Shown piece after piece: positions 25,694-33,544 of a DNA stretch of 64,000 nucleotides; the stretch's first letter is position 1, and every line of letters starts with the position of its first letter. The notes beneath the pieces were generated by a model. The model did not search any database, was not told where the DNA came from, and saw only the letters and a list, made by a program, of their open reading frames with translations. The position numbers were made by a program, and so were the translations under genes. The stretch comes from Devosia sp. 2618 (GTDB lineage Bacteria; Pseudomonadota; Alphaproteobacteria; Rhizobiales; Devosiaceae): NCBI RefSeq assembly GCF_040546815.1, contig NZ_JBEPOO010000001.1, positions 1-64,000 of the forward strand, in the 5' to 3' direction.

Positions 25694-27081
25694 GCGTTCT
25701 TGTCGACAATTGCCAGGTGGTGCTCAGCCGCCTATTGGCAGACATGGGTTTCGAGGATGCGCCCTTGGAGCTTTTGGAGATCACAGATGATGGCGTGGCG
25801 CTGCCTACACACTGGCCAATCACGGCTAACGCTGTAGCTGTTCTCGCGGCGGTGGGTTTGGCCGCCGCGCGACTTTCACAGCTACGGTTGGGTGTTGCAA
25901 ATCCAGTCAAGGTCGGCACTCACCATGCTGGTCTGACGATGGCAAATTCGAGTTATCTGCTCGTCGATGGTCGGCCCGCCAAGTTCCGCGATCCATTCAC
26001 CGGCTTCTATGCCGCTGCCAATGATCGTTGGGTATTTCTGCATGGCAACTTCTCACATCTCCGCGATGGAGTGCTTGCCCTTCTGGGCGTGACATCCGTC
26101 GAAGACGTTGCCGCTGCTGTCCGAAAACATGATGCATTTGATCTTGAGGCCAAAGGCGTAGCGGCCGGACTTTGTATCGCTGCCGTGCGGACTAGAAGTG
26201 AATGGCAGGCGGAGGCACAATGCGCAGCCCTGTCGTCCTTGCCCCTGATCGAGATGGCGAGAGCAGCTGGTGGGGAGGCGCGTCAGTCGACACCGCGCGA
26301 TAAACCACTATCGGGTTTACGGATGCTCGATATCTCGCGGGTTATTGCTGGCCCCATGTGTGGCCGTACCTTTGCCGAGTTTGGTGGAGAAACTCTGTTG
26401 ATCTCGGGTCCGGGCCTGCCTTCAATTGAGTCTCTGGTCATCGATACCGGCTTCGCCAAGCGCTCTGCCAGCCTCGACCTGTCGAAGCATGAGGACCGCA
26501 AAAGGTTCGAGGCATTGATCCGGGATGGGGATGTGTTTTTGGATGCGTATCGACCAGGTTCATTGGCCCGCCGGGGATATGGCATTGCAGAACTGACAGC
26601 GCTCCGACCCGGCCTCGTTCACGTCGAGCTGGATGCCTTCTCCCGCCTCGGGCCTTGGGCTCATCGCCGTGGCTATGACAGTCTGGTGCAGGCTACAGTG
26701 GGCATGTGTTGGGATGGAACCAAAGCGCCCGAGAACCTGCCATGCCAGCCGCTTGATTATCTTACCGGATATCTTTGTGCTCTTGCGGCGATTCTGAGCA
26801 TCATCCGGCGGATCGAACACGGCGGTAGTTGGAGTTCCCGCCTTTCTCTGGTGCGTACTGCTGAATGGATGTGGCAGACATATGATGGGTTGGGAGCCCA
26901 AGAGAGCTTTCCCAACGAGCGTATGCGTATTGAAGATGCCCGAGATGGCGGGTTGCTCCATACCTATGCCACGGACTTTGGCACGGTAGAGGCCCTCCGG
27001 TCGGCGTTGCAGCCATCAGAGTGGCGATGGCCAGCTCCACCGCTGCCGCTCGGTGCGGATGCCGCGGTCTGGTTGACGTAG
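25690..27081 (+). CDS. CaiB/BaiF-type (family III) CoA-transferase
   Basis: Predicted to move CoA from a donor such as succinyl-CoA to an organic acid of the pathway. The 463-residue product begins at an ATG that overlaps the prpF stop. Two family III blocks are visible. The N-terminal part has LGVANPVKVGTHHAGLTMAN and FRDPFTGFYAAANDRWVFLHG. The central part begins at PLSGLRMLDISRVIAGPMCGRTFAEFGGE near residue 205. The conserved catalytic Asp is probably the one in QPLDYLTGYLCALAAI. The layout, a shortened N-terminal copy before a full-looking C-terminal block, resembles CoA-transferases acting on hydroxy- or unsaturated dicarboxylates. The donor and acceptor are not deducible. Confidence 0.85.
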   Translation: MSVLVDNCQVVLSRLLADMGFEDAPLELLEITDDGVALPTHWPITANAVAVLAAVGLAAARLSQLRLGVANPVKVGTHHAGLTMANSSYLLVDGRPAKFRDPFTGFYAAANDRWVFLHGNFSHLRDGVLALLGVTSVEDVAAAVRKHDAFDLEAKGVAAGLCIAAVRTRSEWQAEAQCAALSSLPLIEMARAAGGEARQSTPRDKPLSGLRMLDISRVIAGPMCGRTFAEFGGETLLISGPGLPSIESLVIDTGFAKRSASLDLSKHEDRKRFEALIRDGDVFLDAYRPGSLARRGYGIAELTALRPGLVHVELDAFSRLGPWAHRRGYDSLVQATVGMCWDGTKAPENLPCQPLDYLTGYLCALAAILSIIRRIEHGGSWSSRLSLVRTAEWMWQTYDGLGAQESFPNERMRIEDARDGGLLHTYATDFGTVEALRSALQPSEWRWPAPPLPLGADAAVWLT

Positions 27082-27112
27082 TCTGGACCAGCTCTAGCTG
27101 GCCCAGACTACG
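27077..27112. terminator. Hairpin between convergent CoA-transferase and aldolase genes
   Basis: A long near-perfect palindrome (CGTAGTCTGG ... CCAGACTACG with the inner CCAGCT / AGCTGG) starts at the CoA-transferase stop and ends six bases before the RraA-like stop. There is no T-run, but position and length fit a shared transcript end. Confidence 0.75.
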
Positions 27113-27117
27113 AATGT

Positions 27118-27603
27118 TCAGCCGTGCACCGCGGCCGGTGCGACCAAAATCCCATCGCCGTCTGCATACAGGTAGTGGCCATCAACGAAGGTGGCATCGC
27201 CGAAGTTGATCGGCTGGGCCAGGGTGCCCATGCCTGTCTTGCTGCTCTTTTTTGGGGACGTGGCTAGAGCGAAGATGGCGAACTCCATATCGCCAATGAT
27301 TTCAGAATCGCGGATCGAGCCGTTGATGACGATGCCGGCCCAGCCGTTGTCTTTGGCCAGCTGCGCGATCTGATCGCCGACCAGCGCACACCGAGTGGAG
27401 CCGCCGCCATCAACCACGAGGACCCGGCCGTCGCCTGCCTGCTCCAAAGTCGAGCGCACCAAGCTGTTGTCCTCGAAACATTTCAATGTTGCGATTGGCC
27501 CGTGGAAGCCTTCTTGGCGACCGAACCGCGTCAGCGGGTAGTCGCAAAAGGTCAGGTGCTCATCGTGGGTGTCCACAAGGTCGGCGGTGTTGAGTATCGG
27601 CAT
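27118..27603 (-). CDS. RraA-like protein (4-hydroxy-4-methyl-2-oxoglutarate aldolase family)
   Basis: A 161-residue protein of the HMG/CHA aldolase-RraA family, whose catabolic members split 4-carboxy-4-hydroxy-2-oxoadipate into oxaloacetate and pyruvate. The ATG at 27603 is preferred because GAGGAG lies six bases before it; an ATG two codons earlier abuts the Shine-Dalgarno. The signature GDGRVLVVDGGGSTRCALVGD and GWAGIVINGSIRDS contain the Gly-rich loop and the Arg-Asp pair used in metal and pyruvate binding. In this context an aldolase role is more likely than RNase E inhibition. It is the last gene of a minus-strand operon with the two dehydrogenase genes upstream. Confidence 0.85.
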   Translation of the reverse strand: MPILNTADLVDTHDEHLTFCDYPLTRFGRQEGFHGPIATLKCFEDNSLVRSTLEQAGDGRVLVVDGGGSTRCALVGDQIAQLAKDNGWAGIVINGSIRDSEIIGDMEFAIFALATSPKKSSKTGMGTLAQPINFGDATFVDGHYLYADGDGILVAPAAVHG

Positions 27604-27613
27604 GTTCATCTCC

Positions 27614-28591
27614 TCATTTGCCGGCAATTGTTGGGGCAGCCAGCACCCGGACTGGCGCTTGGGCGCGCCACGCCAAGATGTTGTCCACGGTGTCGGCATA
27701 GAACTTGGTGTAGGCTTCCTGGGTGACGTAGCCCAAGTGCGGGCTGAGCACGCAATTCGGGGCGTTCCTCAAGGGATGCCCAGTGGGTAGCGGCTCCACA
27801 TCAAACACATCCAGACCCGCGCGAATTCTGCTTTGGTGCAGAGCAGACAACAGCGCTCCCTCGTCGATCAACGGTCCGCGAGAGGTGTTGATCAGGATCG
27901 CCTGAGATTTCATCTGGTTGATTTCTGGACCCGCAACGATATGCCGTGTCCTGTCGGACAGAATCAGGTGCAGCGAAACCACGTCGGCCTCTGCAAAAAG
28001 GGTGTGTTTGTCGACCAGCCGAGCGCCATGTTCGGCCGCCCGCTCTGCCGTCAGGTTCTGGCTCCAGGCAATGACATTCATCTCGAACGCTTGGGCAATT
28101 CTGGCCATCCGACTGCCCAGCTTGCCAAGACCCACAATTCCAATGGTCTTGCCACCCAGTTTGGTGCCAATTGTTTCCTGCCAGCCACCATGTTGCACTC
28201 GCCCGTGCTCCTGGGGGATGAATCGTGCACAAGCGAGGATGAGGCCCCAAGCGATCTCGGGCGTTGCGTGCGCGGAGTCGCCAGCGTAAGTGTGGCAGAT
28301 CGTAATGCCCTTGCTCGTGGCGTGGTTCAGATCAATCACGCGCACTCGAGCACCGGTGACGCTAACCAACTTGAGATTGGGCAGCCTGTCGATCAGCGCC
28401 GCGGGTAATGCCATACGCTCCCGCATCATGCACAACACATCGAATTCGCGCAGCGTATCGGCGGCCTCGTCCTCGGTGCCGAAATTGGTATTGAACACGG
28501 TCACGGTGACGTCGTGCCCTAGCTTACCCCAGTCGGCGAGCGTCATTGCGACATTCTGATAGTCGTCCAGAATAGCGATTTTGAGGGTCAT
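27614..28591 (-). CDS. D-2-hydroxyacid dehydrogenase (NAD-dependent)
   Basis: Interconverts a D-2-hydroxy acid and its 2-oxo acid in the cytosol. The 325-residue protein has the Rossmann motif GIVGLGKLGSRMA. The catalytic Arg is in LINTSRGPLIDE, the Glu in FDVEPLP and the His in LSPHLGY. The start ATG overlaps the stop of the upstream Ldh2-type gene (ATGA), and the aldolase gene begins 11 bases downstream, so three genes form one operon. The N-terminal DDYQNVAMTLADW resembles the branch acting on phosphonate- or dicarboxylate-derived hydroxy acids. The exact substrate is open. Confidence 0.88.
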   Translation of the reverse strand: MTLKIAILDDYQNVAMTLADWGKLGHDVTVTVFNTNFGTEDEAADTLREFDVLCMMRERMALPAALIDRLPNLKLVSVTGARVRVIDLNHATSKGITICHTYAGDSAHATPEIAWGLILACARFIPQEHGRVQHGGWQETIGTKLGGKTIGIVGLGKLGSRMARIAQAFEMNVIAWSQNLTAERAAEHGARLVDKHTLFAEADVVSLHLILSDRTRHIVAGPEINQMKSQAILINTSRGPLIDEGALLSALHQSRIRAGLDVFDVEPLPTGHPLRNAPNCVLSPHLGYVTQEAYTKFYADTVDNILAWRAQAPVRVLAAPTIAGK

Positions 28592-29658
28592 ATAAGTGTC
28601 TCCAGAACCTTCGCTTCAGATAGACCGTTCGCCTTGGCCTGCGTGACCAACATGTCGATATCGCTGATGCTCAGTGGAATGCCATTGAGCCGTCGATCTG
28701 CCTCGCGCATCGCCTCGGGCTCGCCGGGCATCAATATGGGCTGCGCTGGATCTACCGGTGTGGACGCCTTGGCCCGGGCAACGAGTTCGGCAATGCGCAG
28801 GGCGTAGTCATTGCCAACGAAAACGCCTGGCTTTAGCGCAATCATTGTGTGCCCCACGTCTGGCTCGCCCTCAAAACTGTCGTATTGATTGCGCACCTGA
28901 CCGCCGAAGGCTGCGCCGGTCATGACACCAGCGATAATTTCCATCATCAGCGAAAGGCCAGAGCCTTTTGGGCCTCCTAGCGGGAGAATGGTGCCGTCGT
29001 AACCTGCCTGTGCGTCCGTCGTAGGGTTGCCGTCAGCATCGAGCGCCCAACCTTGGGGAATCGGCTCGCCTTTGGCCGCTGCAACGCGAATTTTTCCGCG
29101 CGCTACGACCGAGGTAGCCATATCCAGCACGATGGGTGGATTGCCGGGCGCGCCAAATGCGAAGGGGCTAGTTCCCAAGAACGGTTCTCGTCCGCCCCAC
29201 ACTGGCATTGTAGCTGACGCATTGGTCAGCACCAAGGCAACGTAACCGGCGTCAATCGCCTGCAAGAGATAGCAAGCGGCCATCCCAAAGTGATTGGAGC
29301 GTTTGACCCCAACCATGCCAATGCCAAACTGATCTGCCCGTGCAATTGCCTGGTCCATCGCTCGTGTCGCAGCGATGAAACCAAAGCCATTGTCACCATC
29401 TAGAAGTGCGCAGACAGCACTCGGCTCGGAGAGCTCTAGCTCGGAGGCGGCATTGATGAGCCCTCGTTTGAGACGCTCAAGATAGATGGGTAGCCGGGAA
29501 ATCCCGTGCGTTCCCACACCACGCAAGTCTGCTCGTATAAGACAGCGCGCAATGATATTTGCGTCCGCTTCTGCCAATCCGTGCCGCGCGAAAAGACTAG
29601 CCGTTAGCTTTTCCAGACGTTCGTGATCGGCGCGGCGCAGTTCTGCCGCAGGGGTCAT
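28588..29658 (-). CDS. Ldh2/YlbC/ComC-type malate/lactate dehydrogenase, copy 1
   Basis: NAD(P)-dependent oxidoreductase of the Ldh_2 family (malate, lactate, ureidoglycolate and 2,3-diketogulonate reductases), 356 residues. Visible marks are RGVGTHGISRLPIYLERL with the catalytic His, VKRSNHFGMAACYLLQA, TSPFAFGAPGNPPIVLDMATS and the LPLGGPKGSGLSLMMEII loop. The family has a fold unlike classical LDH and uses L-2-hydroxy acids. Paired here with a D-specific enzyme by a four-base overlap, it suggests stereo-inversion or use of both enantiomers of a hydroxy acid. It is one of three homologues in the window. Confidence 0.87.
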   Translation of the reverse strand: MTPAAELRRADHERLEKLTASLFARHGLAEADANIIARCLIRADLRGVGTHGISRLPIYLERLKRGLINAASELELSEPSAVCALLDGDNGFGFIAATRAMDQAIARADQFGIGMVGVKRSNHFGMAACYLLQAIDAGYVALVLTNASATMPVWGGREPFLGTSPFAFGAPGNPPIVLDMATSVVARGKIRVAAAKGEPIPQGWALDADGNPTTDAQAGYDGTILPLGGPKGSGLSLMMEIIAGVMTGAAFGGQVRNQYDSFEGEPDVGHTMIALKPGVFVGNDYALRIAELVARAKASTPVDPAQPILMPGEPEAMREADRRLNGIPLSISDIDMLVTQAKANGLSEAKVLETLI

Positions 29659-29750
29659 GGGCTCCTCCTCAATTTGTGTCGGTCAAAGCGTCCTGCAGCG
29701 TCGTATGCGCTGCGTTGAAGCGGCGACTTGTTCGCCTTGTCATCGAGACG

Positions 29751-30818
29751 CTAGTTCGTGGTCGGTCCTTTCGTCGGTTTTGCGTCTGCCCAAAGCGGGA
29801 TCAGGATGGGGAGCAGCACCAGCACCAGCACGACCCGGAACAGGTGGTGCAGGCTGACAAATGCGGGGTCGAGTTCCAGTGCGATGGCGATCAGGCTCAT
29901 TTCAGGCAGCCCGCCGGGCACCAAGGCAATGAGGCCTGAGGAAAAGGGAACCTGAAGCCAGGTTTGGAACCCCAAGGCAAACAGCACAGCGATAATCAGA
30001 TTGATCAGAGTAATGCCACCGCCGATGGCCAGCCCGGCCGCTATCTGTCGCAGGCTAACATTGGCGAAAAACTGCGCGACCGAGGTCCCGATCACGATCT
30101 GTGCGAAAATCAGTGCCAGTTGCGGCGGATTAGCCTGGGTCAGACCGAAGTAGTGAACGATAGCTGATAGCAGCAAGGGGCCAGTGAGAGGCGCTGCCGG
30201 AAGGCCAATTCTTCTGCCGCCAACCACACCAATGGCAAGGCAGGCTGCTAGTATGGCCATATCCAGAGGAGACAGGTCAAAAGTGAAGTCAATGGTGCGA
30301 TTGGGTGGAGACGCCCCGAGGGAACCATTGGCCGCCCAAACGATAAAAAGCGGCACGGCGACGACGATGACTGCAACGCGCATGCCATGGACGAGAGAAA
30401 GCCAGCGGACGTCAGCCCCGTAACTCGGGCCAAGGACAAGTATCTCGGACAGCCCGCCCGGCGCTGCCGAAAACGCAGCTGTGGTTCGATCAAGCTTCCC
30501 GAGCTTGAGACAAACAAACAGTCCCAGGGCCGTGGTGATCGCGCAGTATACCGCTACGCCGGCCAGGGAAAAAATCCAGTTGCCGGCCTGATTGACGGTC
30601 TCGGGGACGAAGGCCCCGCCGGCCACCAGGCCAATCACTCCGATCATGACCGAGCGAAGTGGCCACGAGATCGGAACTCGTATTCCCGCCATTGCACAGG
30701 GGATGGTTGCCACCATTGCTCCGACCAACCAACCAAGTGGAAAATCGAGCAGGTAGCCGATCAGTCCGCCCAAGGCGCCGATCATTAGGGTCCGTAGATA
30801 GAATAGCGGTTTTGCCAT
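29751..30818 (-). CDS. AbrB-family membrane protein (putative permease)
   Basis: Integral membrane protein of 355 residues, PF05145 type, unrelated to the AbrB DNA-binding domain despite the name. Two homologous halves of about five spans each are visible. The conserved GxLxGYLLDFPLGWLVGAM and GLPAAPLTGPLLLSAIVHY stretches carry the internal repeat typical of the family. The ATG at 30818 gives a protein of normal length; the frame is open for 151 more codons upstream without a good start. Members have been linked to transport or regulation of ammonia and organic acids, without firm biochemistry. Placed next to catabolic dehydrogenases it is a candidate second transporter. It is divergent from the GntR gene. 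Confidence 0.75.
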   Translation of the reverse strand: MAKPLFYLRTLMIGALGGLIGYLLDFPLGWLVGAMVATIPCAMAGIRVPISWPLRSVMIGVIGLVAGGAFVPETVNQAGNWIFSLAGVAVYCAITTALGLFVCLKLGKLDRTTAAFSAAPGGLSEILVLGPSYGADVRWLSLVHGMRVAVIVVAVPLFIVWAANGSLGASPPNRTIDFTFDLSPLDMAILAACLAIGVVGGRRIGLPAAPLTGPLLLSAIVHYFGLTQANPPQLALIFAQIVIGTSVAQFFANVSLRQIAAGLAIGGGITLINLIIAVLFALGFQTWLQVPFSSGLIALVPGGLPEMSLIAIALELDPAFVSLHHLFRVVLVLVLLPILIPLWADAKPTKGPTTN

Positions 30819-30989
30819 GACCCCTGAGTGCTGTGGCCCGGCGCGCCGGCGGCCAAGTTCGGTTGAAGGCTTCTCATTGCCTAACAGCCTTAGATCATTT
30901 GACCATTGCCCACTGGGCACCTGCCCATCGCGAGACCGGATGGAGCAGCTTGATAGAAGTGTGCGCGGAAAGAGACAGAACTGCCCAAG

Positions 30990-30999
30990 TTGTGTACAT
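30990..30999. promoter_or_regulatory. Possible GntR half-conserved operator in the divergent promoter
   Basis: TTGTGTACAT lies 36 bases before the GntR gene and resembles the perfect palindrome at 31787. If real, the regulator would control itself and the divergent permease operon. Confidence 0.3.
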
Positions 31000-31034
31000 C
31001 TGCATGCGAGAAGGACCCCTAAGCGAGTATCACT

Positions 31035-31691
31035 ATGGCGGGCAGCGACACCGTGCAGTCCACGCGCGGACAAAGCACATATCGAGCGATCCTCGCCGCC
31101 ATTCGGGAGGGTGTTTACAAGCCGGGAGACCGGTTGCGGGAGGAAGAGGTTGCCCAGCGGCTTGAAGTCAGCCGAACACCGGTGCGTGAAGCATTCGGGC
31201 GCTTGCAGGAGAAGGGACTTCTTGAGCCCGCGTCCGGAAGAGGGTTGGCCGTCGCGGTTCTTAGTATGCAAGAGATTTTCGAGCTGTACGCCCTACGTCA
31301 GGAGCTTGAAGGGTTGATTGCTCGCTTTGCCGCCCAACATGCCACAGACATTGAGGTTGCCCACCTTGAGCGGATCAATGCCGAGTTTGCTGTGGCGGAC
31401 ACGGCCATTGCCGCTGCGAAACTGAACCGAGCCTTTCATGCACGGCTCTATGATTGTGCTCGAAATCGCTATCTGCGCACCGCAGTCGAGGACTTGCAGG
31501 AAACCATATCGCTGCTGCCCAACACCACGTTCATGCAACGCGGTCGAACACGTTTGGCTGCGGCGGAGCATGCCGCCATCATAGACGCGATCAAGGAACG
31601 CGATGCTGAGCGGGCAGGGCGCGCCGGGCTCACTCACATTCAGCAGGCGTTGCAGGCTCGCTTGGCATTGACCGAGTCAGACGGGGCCTAA
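31035..31691 (+). CDS. GntR-family regulator, FadR/FCD subgroup
   Basis: Transcription factor of 218 residues. The winged helix at about 15-75 has PGDRLREEEVAQRLEVSRTPVREAFGRL, and the FCD ligand domain covers about 85-205. It contains the Arg of YALRQELEG and His residues (NRAFHARLYD, AAEHAAIIDA) that usually hold a metal which binds carboxylate ligands. Most relatives are repressors released by an organic acid. A palindrome ATTGTATACAAT, typical for this subgroup, lies in front of the downstream flavoprotein gene at 31787-31798. The protein is therefore the likely regulator of the flavoprotein and perhaps of the minus-strand operon. Confidence 0.88.
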   Translation: MAGSDTVQSTRGQSTYRAILAAIREGVYKPGDRLREEEVAQRLEVSRTPVREAFGRLQEKGLLEPASGRGLAVAVLSMQEIFELYALRQELEGLIARFAAQHATDIEVAHLERINAEFAVADTAIAAAKLNRAFHARLYDCARNRYLRTAVEDLQETISLLPNTTFMQRGRTRLAAAEHAAIIDAIKERDAERAGRAGLTHIQQALQARLALTESDGA

Positions 31692-31786
31692 TTCTCTTCC
31701 ATCAACACGATTGAAATGCGCTGAGGCGCTTCGGATTAATGTCGCCAAATCCAAGCGGCAAGCCTCGGTTGACCTTTCTGCGCTCA

Positions 31787-31798
31787 ATTGTATACAAT
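31787..31798. promoter_or_regulatory. GntR/FCD-type operator palindrome
   Basis: Perfect 12-base palindrome ATTGTATACAAT, 27 bases before the TcuA-like start codon. The core TTGTATACAA fits the operators of FadR/FCD-type GntR proteins, one of which is encoded just upstream. Confidence 0.6.
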
Positions 31799-31824
31799 AG
31801 GATGCAATTAACTGGAGGGTTAGC

Positions 31825-33321
31825 ATGAGCTACGATGTGATCGTTGTTGGGTCGGGAAACGCGGCGCTTTGCGCGGGTATTGCGGCCTGCGAGCAGGGCA
31901 AGCGGGTACTGATGATCGAGAAGGCTATGCCGGATATGGCCGGTGGCAATTCAAAGTACACGGCGGGGGCGATGCGATTTGCCTATGATGGTGCCGAAGA
32001 CCTGTTGCCCTTGCTTGAGGATGCCAACGATCCCCGCCTCTCACAGACAGATTTTGGCCGCTACACGCAGCAGAGCTTTACCGATGACCTGCTCAAATTC
32101 AATGATGGCCGCCCGCTCAGCCCCGAACAATCTGCATTGGTGGAGGAGGGCTATTCCGTTGTCCGATGGCTTGCTTCGCACGAGGTTAAGTTTGAGCCGA
32201 TTTACTCCCGTCAGTCCTTCGAAAAGAATGGCCGCCACGTGTTTTGGGGCGGGCTGACCCTGGCGGCACAAAATGAAGGTGTTGGCCTCGTCGATATGGA
32301 ACTCGCAGCATTCCAGAAGCTGGGCGGTGAAATCCGCTACGATTGTGAGGCCGTTGATCTGCAAGTCGCTGATGGCGTCGTCTGCGGTGTCCATGTTCGC
32401 AACGCTTTGGGGCAGGTGGACCTGATCGAAGGTCGCAGCGTGGTGCTGGCGTGTGGTGGTTTCGAGGCTAACGAGAGCATGCGCGCCGAACTGATGGGCG
32501 GGCATTGGGCCAAAGCAAAGGTCCGCGGTACGCCACATAATACCGGTCGTGGACTGGAAATGGCATTCAAGCTTGGTGGGCAACGCTACGGCATCTACTC
32601 TGGCTGCCACGCAACCCCGATGGACCTGATGATGCCGGAGTACGGCAACCTTGAGATCCCGCACGGTGAGCGGAAGAACTACCGAAAAATCTGCTACTTC
32701 CTCGGCATCATGCTGAACGCCAGAGGCGATCGTTTTGTCGATGAGGGCAAGGATTTCCGCAACTACACCTATGCGCAGTTCGGCAAGGCGGTGCTTGAGC
32801 AGCCAGGACATTTTGCATGGCAGATCTTTGATAGCAGTGTCGATCATCTGCTTTATGGTGAATACCGCTTCGAAGACGCGCATTTTGTCGAAGCCGACAC
32901 ACTTGAGGCGTTGGTCGAGAAGCTCGATGGCATTGACGACAAGCATCACGCTCTTGCGACCATTCAGAACTACAACGTGTCGGTCGACGAACACACCGTC
33001 TTTGATCCAACGATCAAGGATGGCAAGGCTACGCGCGGTCTTGAACTGCCTAAGTCAAACTGGGCACAGCGGATCGAGAAGGGGCCTTTCAAAGCCTATC
33101 CTGTGACCGGAGGCATTACCTTCACCTACGGCGGCTTGAAAGTTGATGGTATTGGTCGGGTCTTGCGCGAAGATGAGAGCCCGATTGAAGGACTGTTTGC
33201 CTGTGGCGAGCTGGTCGGTGGTGTTTTCTACAACGGCTATCCAGGTGGCTCCGGTCTGACCTCTGGTGCCGTCTTTGGTCGACGTGCGGGTTTGGGCGCC
33301 ACCGGCGTTTCCGAGCCCTGA
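31825..33321 (+). CDS. FAD-dependent dehydrogenase, TcuA (tricarballylate dehydrogenase)-like
   Basis: Flavoprotein of 498 residues in the fumarate reductase/succinate dehydrogenase flavoprotein family. The N-terminal FAD motif reads VVGSGNAALCAGIAACEQGKR, followed by the AGGNSKYTAGAM loop typical of TcuA. The C-terminal FAD-binding part reads GLFACGELVGGVFYNGYPGGSG. TcuA oxidises tricarballylate to cis-aconitate. The same chemistry, inserting a double bond into a saturated tricarboxylate, would feed the PrpF isomerases of this island. No TcuB-type electron-transfer gene is adjacent, so the electron acceptor is unclear. GGAGG sits eight bases before the ATG. Confidence 0.85.
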   Translation: MSYDVIVVGSGNAALCAGIAACEQGKRVLMIEKAMPDMAGGNSKYTAGAMRFAYDGAEDLLPLLEDANDPRLSQTDFGRYTQQSFTDDLLKFNDGRPLSPEQSALVEEGYSVVRWLASHEVKFEPIYSRQSFEKNGRHVFWGGLTLAAQNEGVGLVDMELAAFQKLGGEIRYDCEAVDLQVADGVVCGVHVRNALGQVDLIEGRSVVLACGGFEANESMRAELMGGHWAKAKVRGTPHNTGRGLEMAFKLGGQRYGIYSGCHATPMDLMMPEYGNLEIPHGERKNYRKICYFLGIMLNARGDRFVDEGKDFRNYTYAQFGKAVLEQPGHFAWQIFDSSVDHLLYGEYRFEDAHFVEADTLEALVEKLDGIDDKHHALATIQNYNVSVDEHTVFDPTIKDGKATRGLELPKSNWAQRIEKGPFKAYPVTGGITFTYGGLKVDGIGRVLREDESPIEGLFACGELVGGVFYNGYPGGSGLTSGAVFGRRAGLGATGVSEP

Positions 33322-33348
33322 TCTACCCTAAGCTTGGTGGCGAATTCT

Positions 33349-33382
33349 CTGGCAGGGGCGTTTCACCGAACGCCCCTGCCAG
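33349..33382 (+). terminator. Strong hairpin after the flavoprotein gene
   Basis: Fourteen-base perfect arms (33349-33362, 33369-33382) around TCACCG, 27 bases after the stop. It lacks a T-run but is very stable and probably ends the transcript. Confidence 0.7.
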
Positions 33383-33472
33383 CTCATCCCAGTCTCTGCT
33401 TCTCGTTAAAGTCTGGAGGTCAAGAGCGCGCTTCATCGCCGAAGTCGTCCGGCTGGCCGTAAATCTGCTTTA

Positions 33473-33498
33473 TTGTCTTATAGAATCATGTAAGACAA
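33473..33498. promoter_or_regulatory. Inverted repeat, probable operator before the second catabolic operon
   Basis: Perfect eight-base arms TTGTCTTA / TAAGACAA separated by ten bases, 47 bases upstream of the Ldh2-type gene that opens a five-gene run ending in a GntR gene. Size and spacing fit a dimeric regulator site, most simply for the GntR protein encoded at 37359-38240. Confidence 0.55.
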
Positions 33499-33544
33499 AA
33501 TGTGCGGGCTGGAACATGGGTGACTAGGCTGCATTGGAGGCGAT

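Noticed and set aside
27118..27603. Regulator of RNase E activity (RraA)
   Set aside because: The family includes both aldolases and RraA. The operon context with dehydrogenase genes favours the aldolase role.
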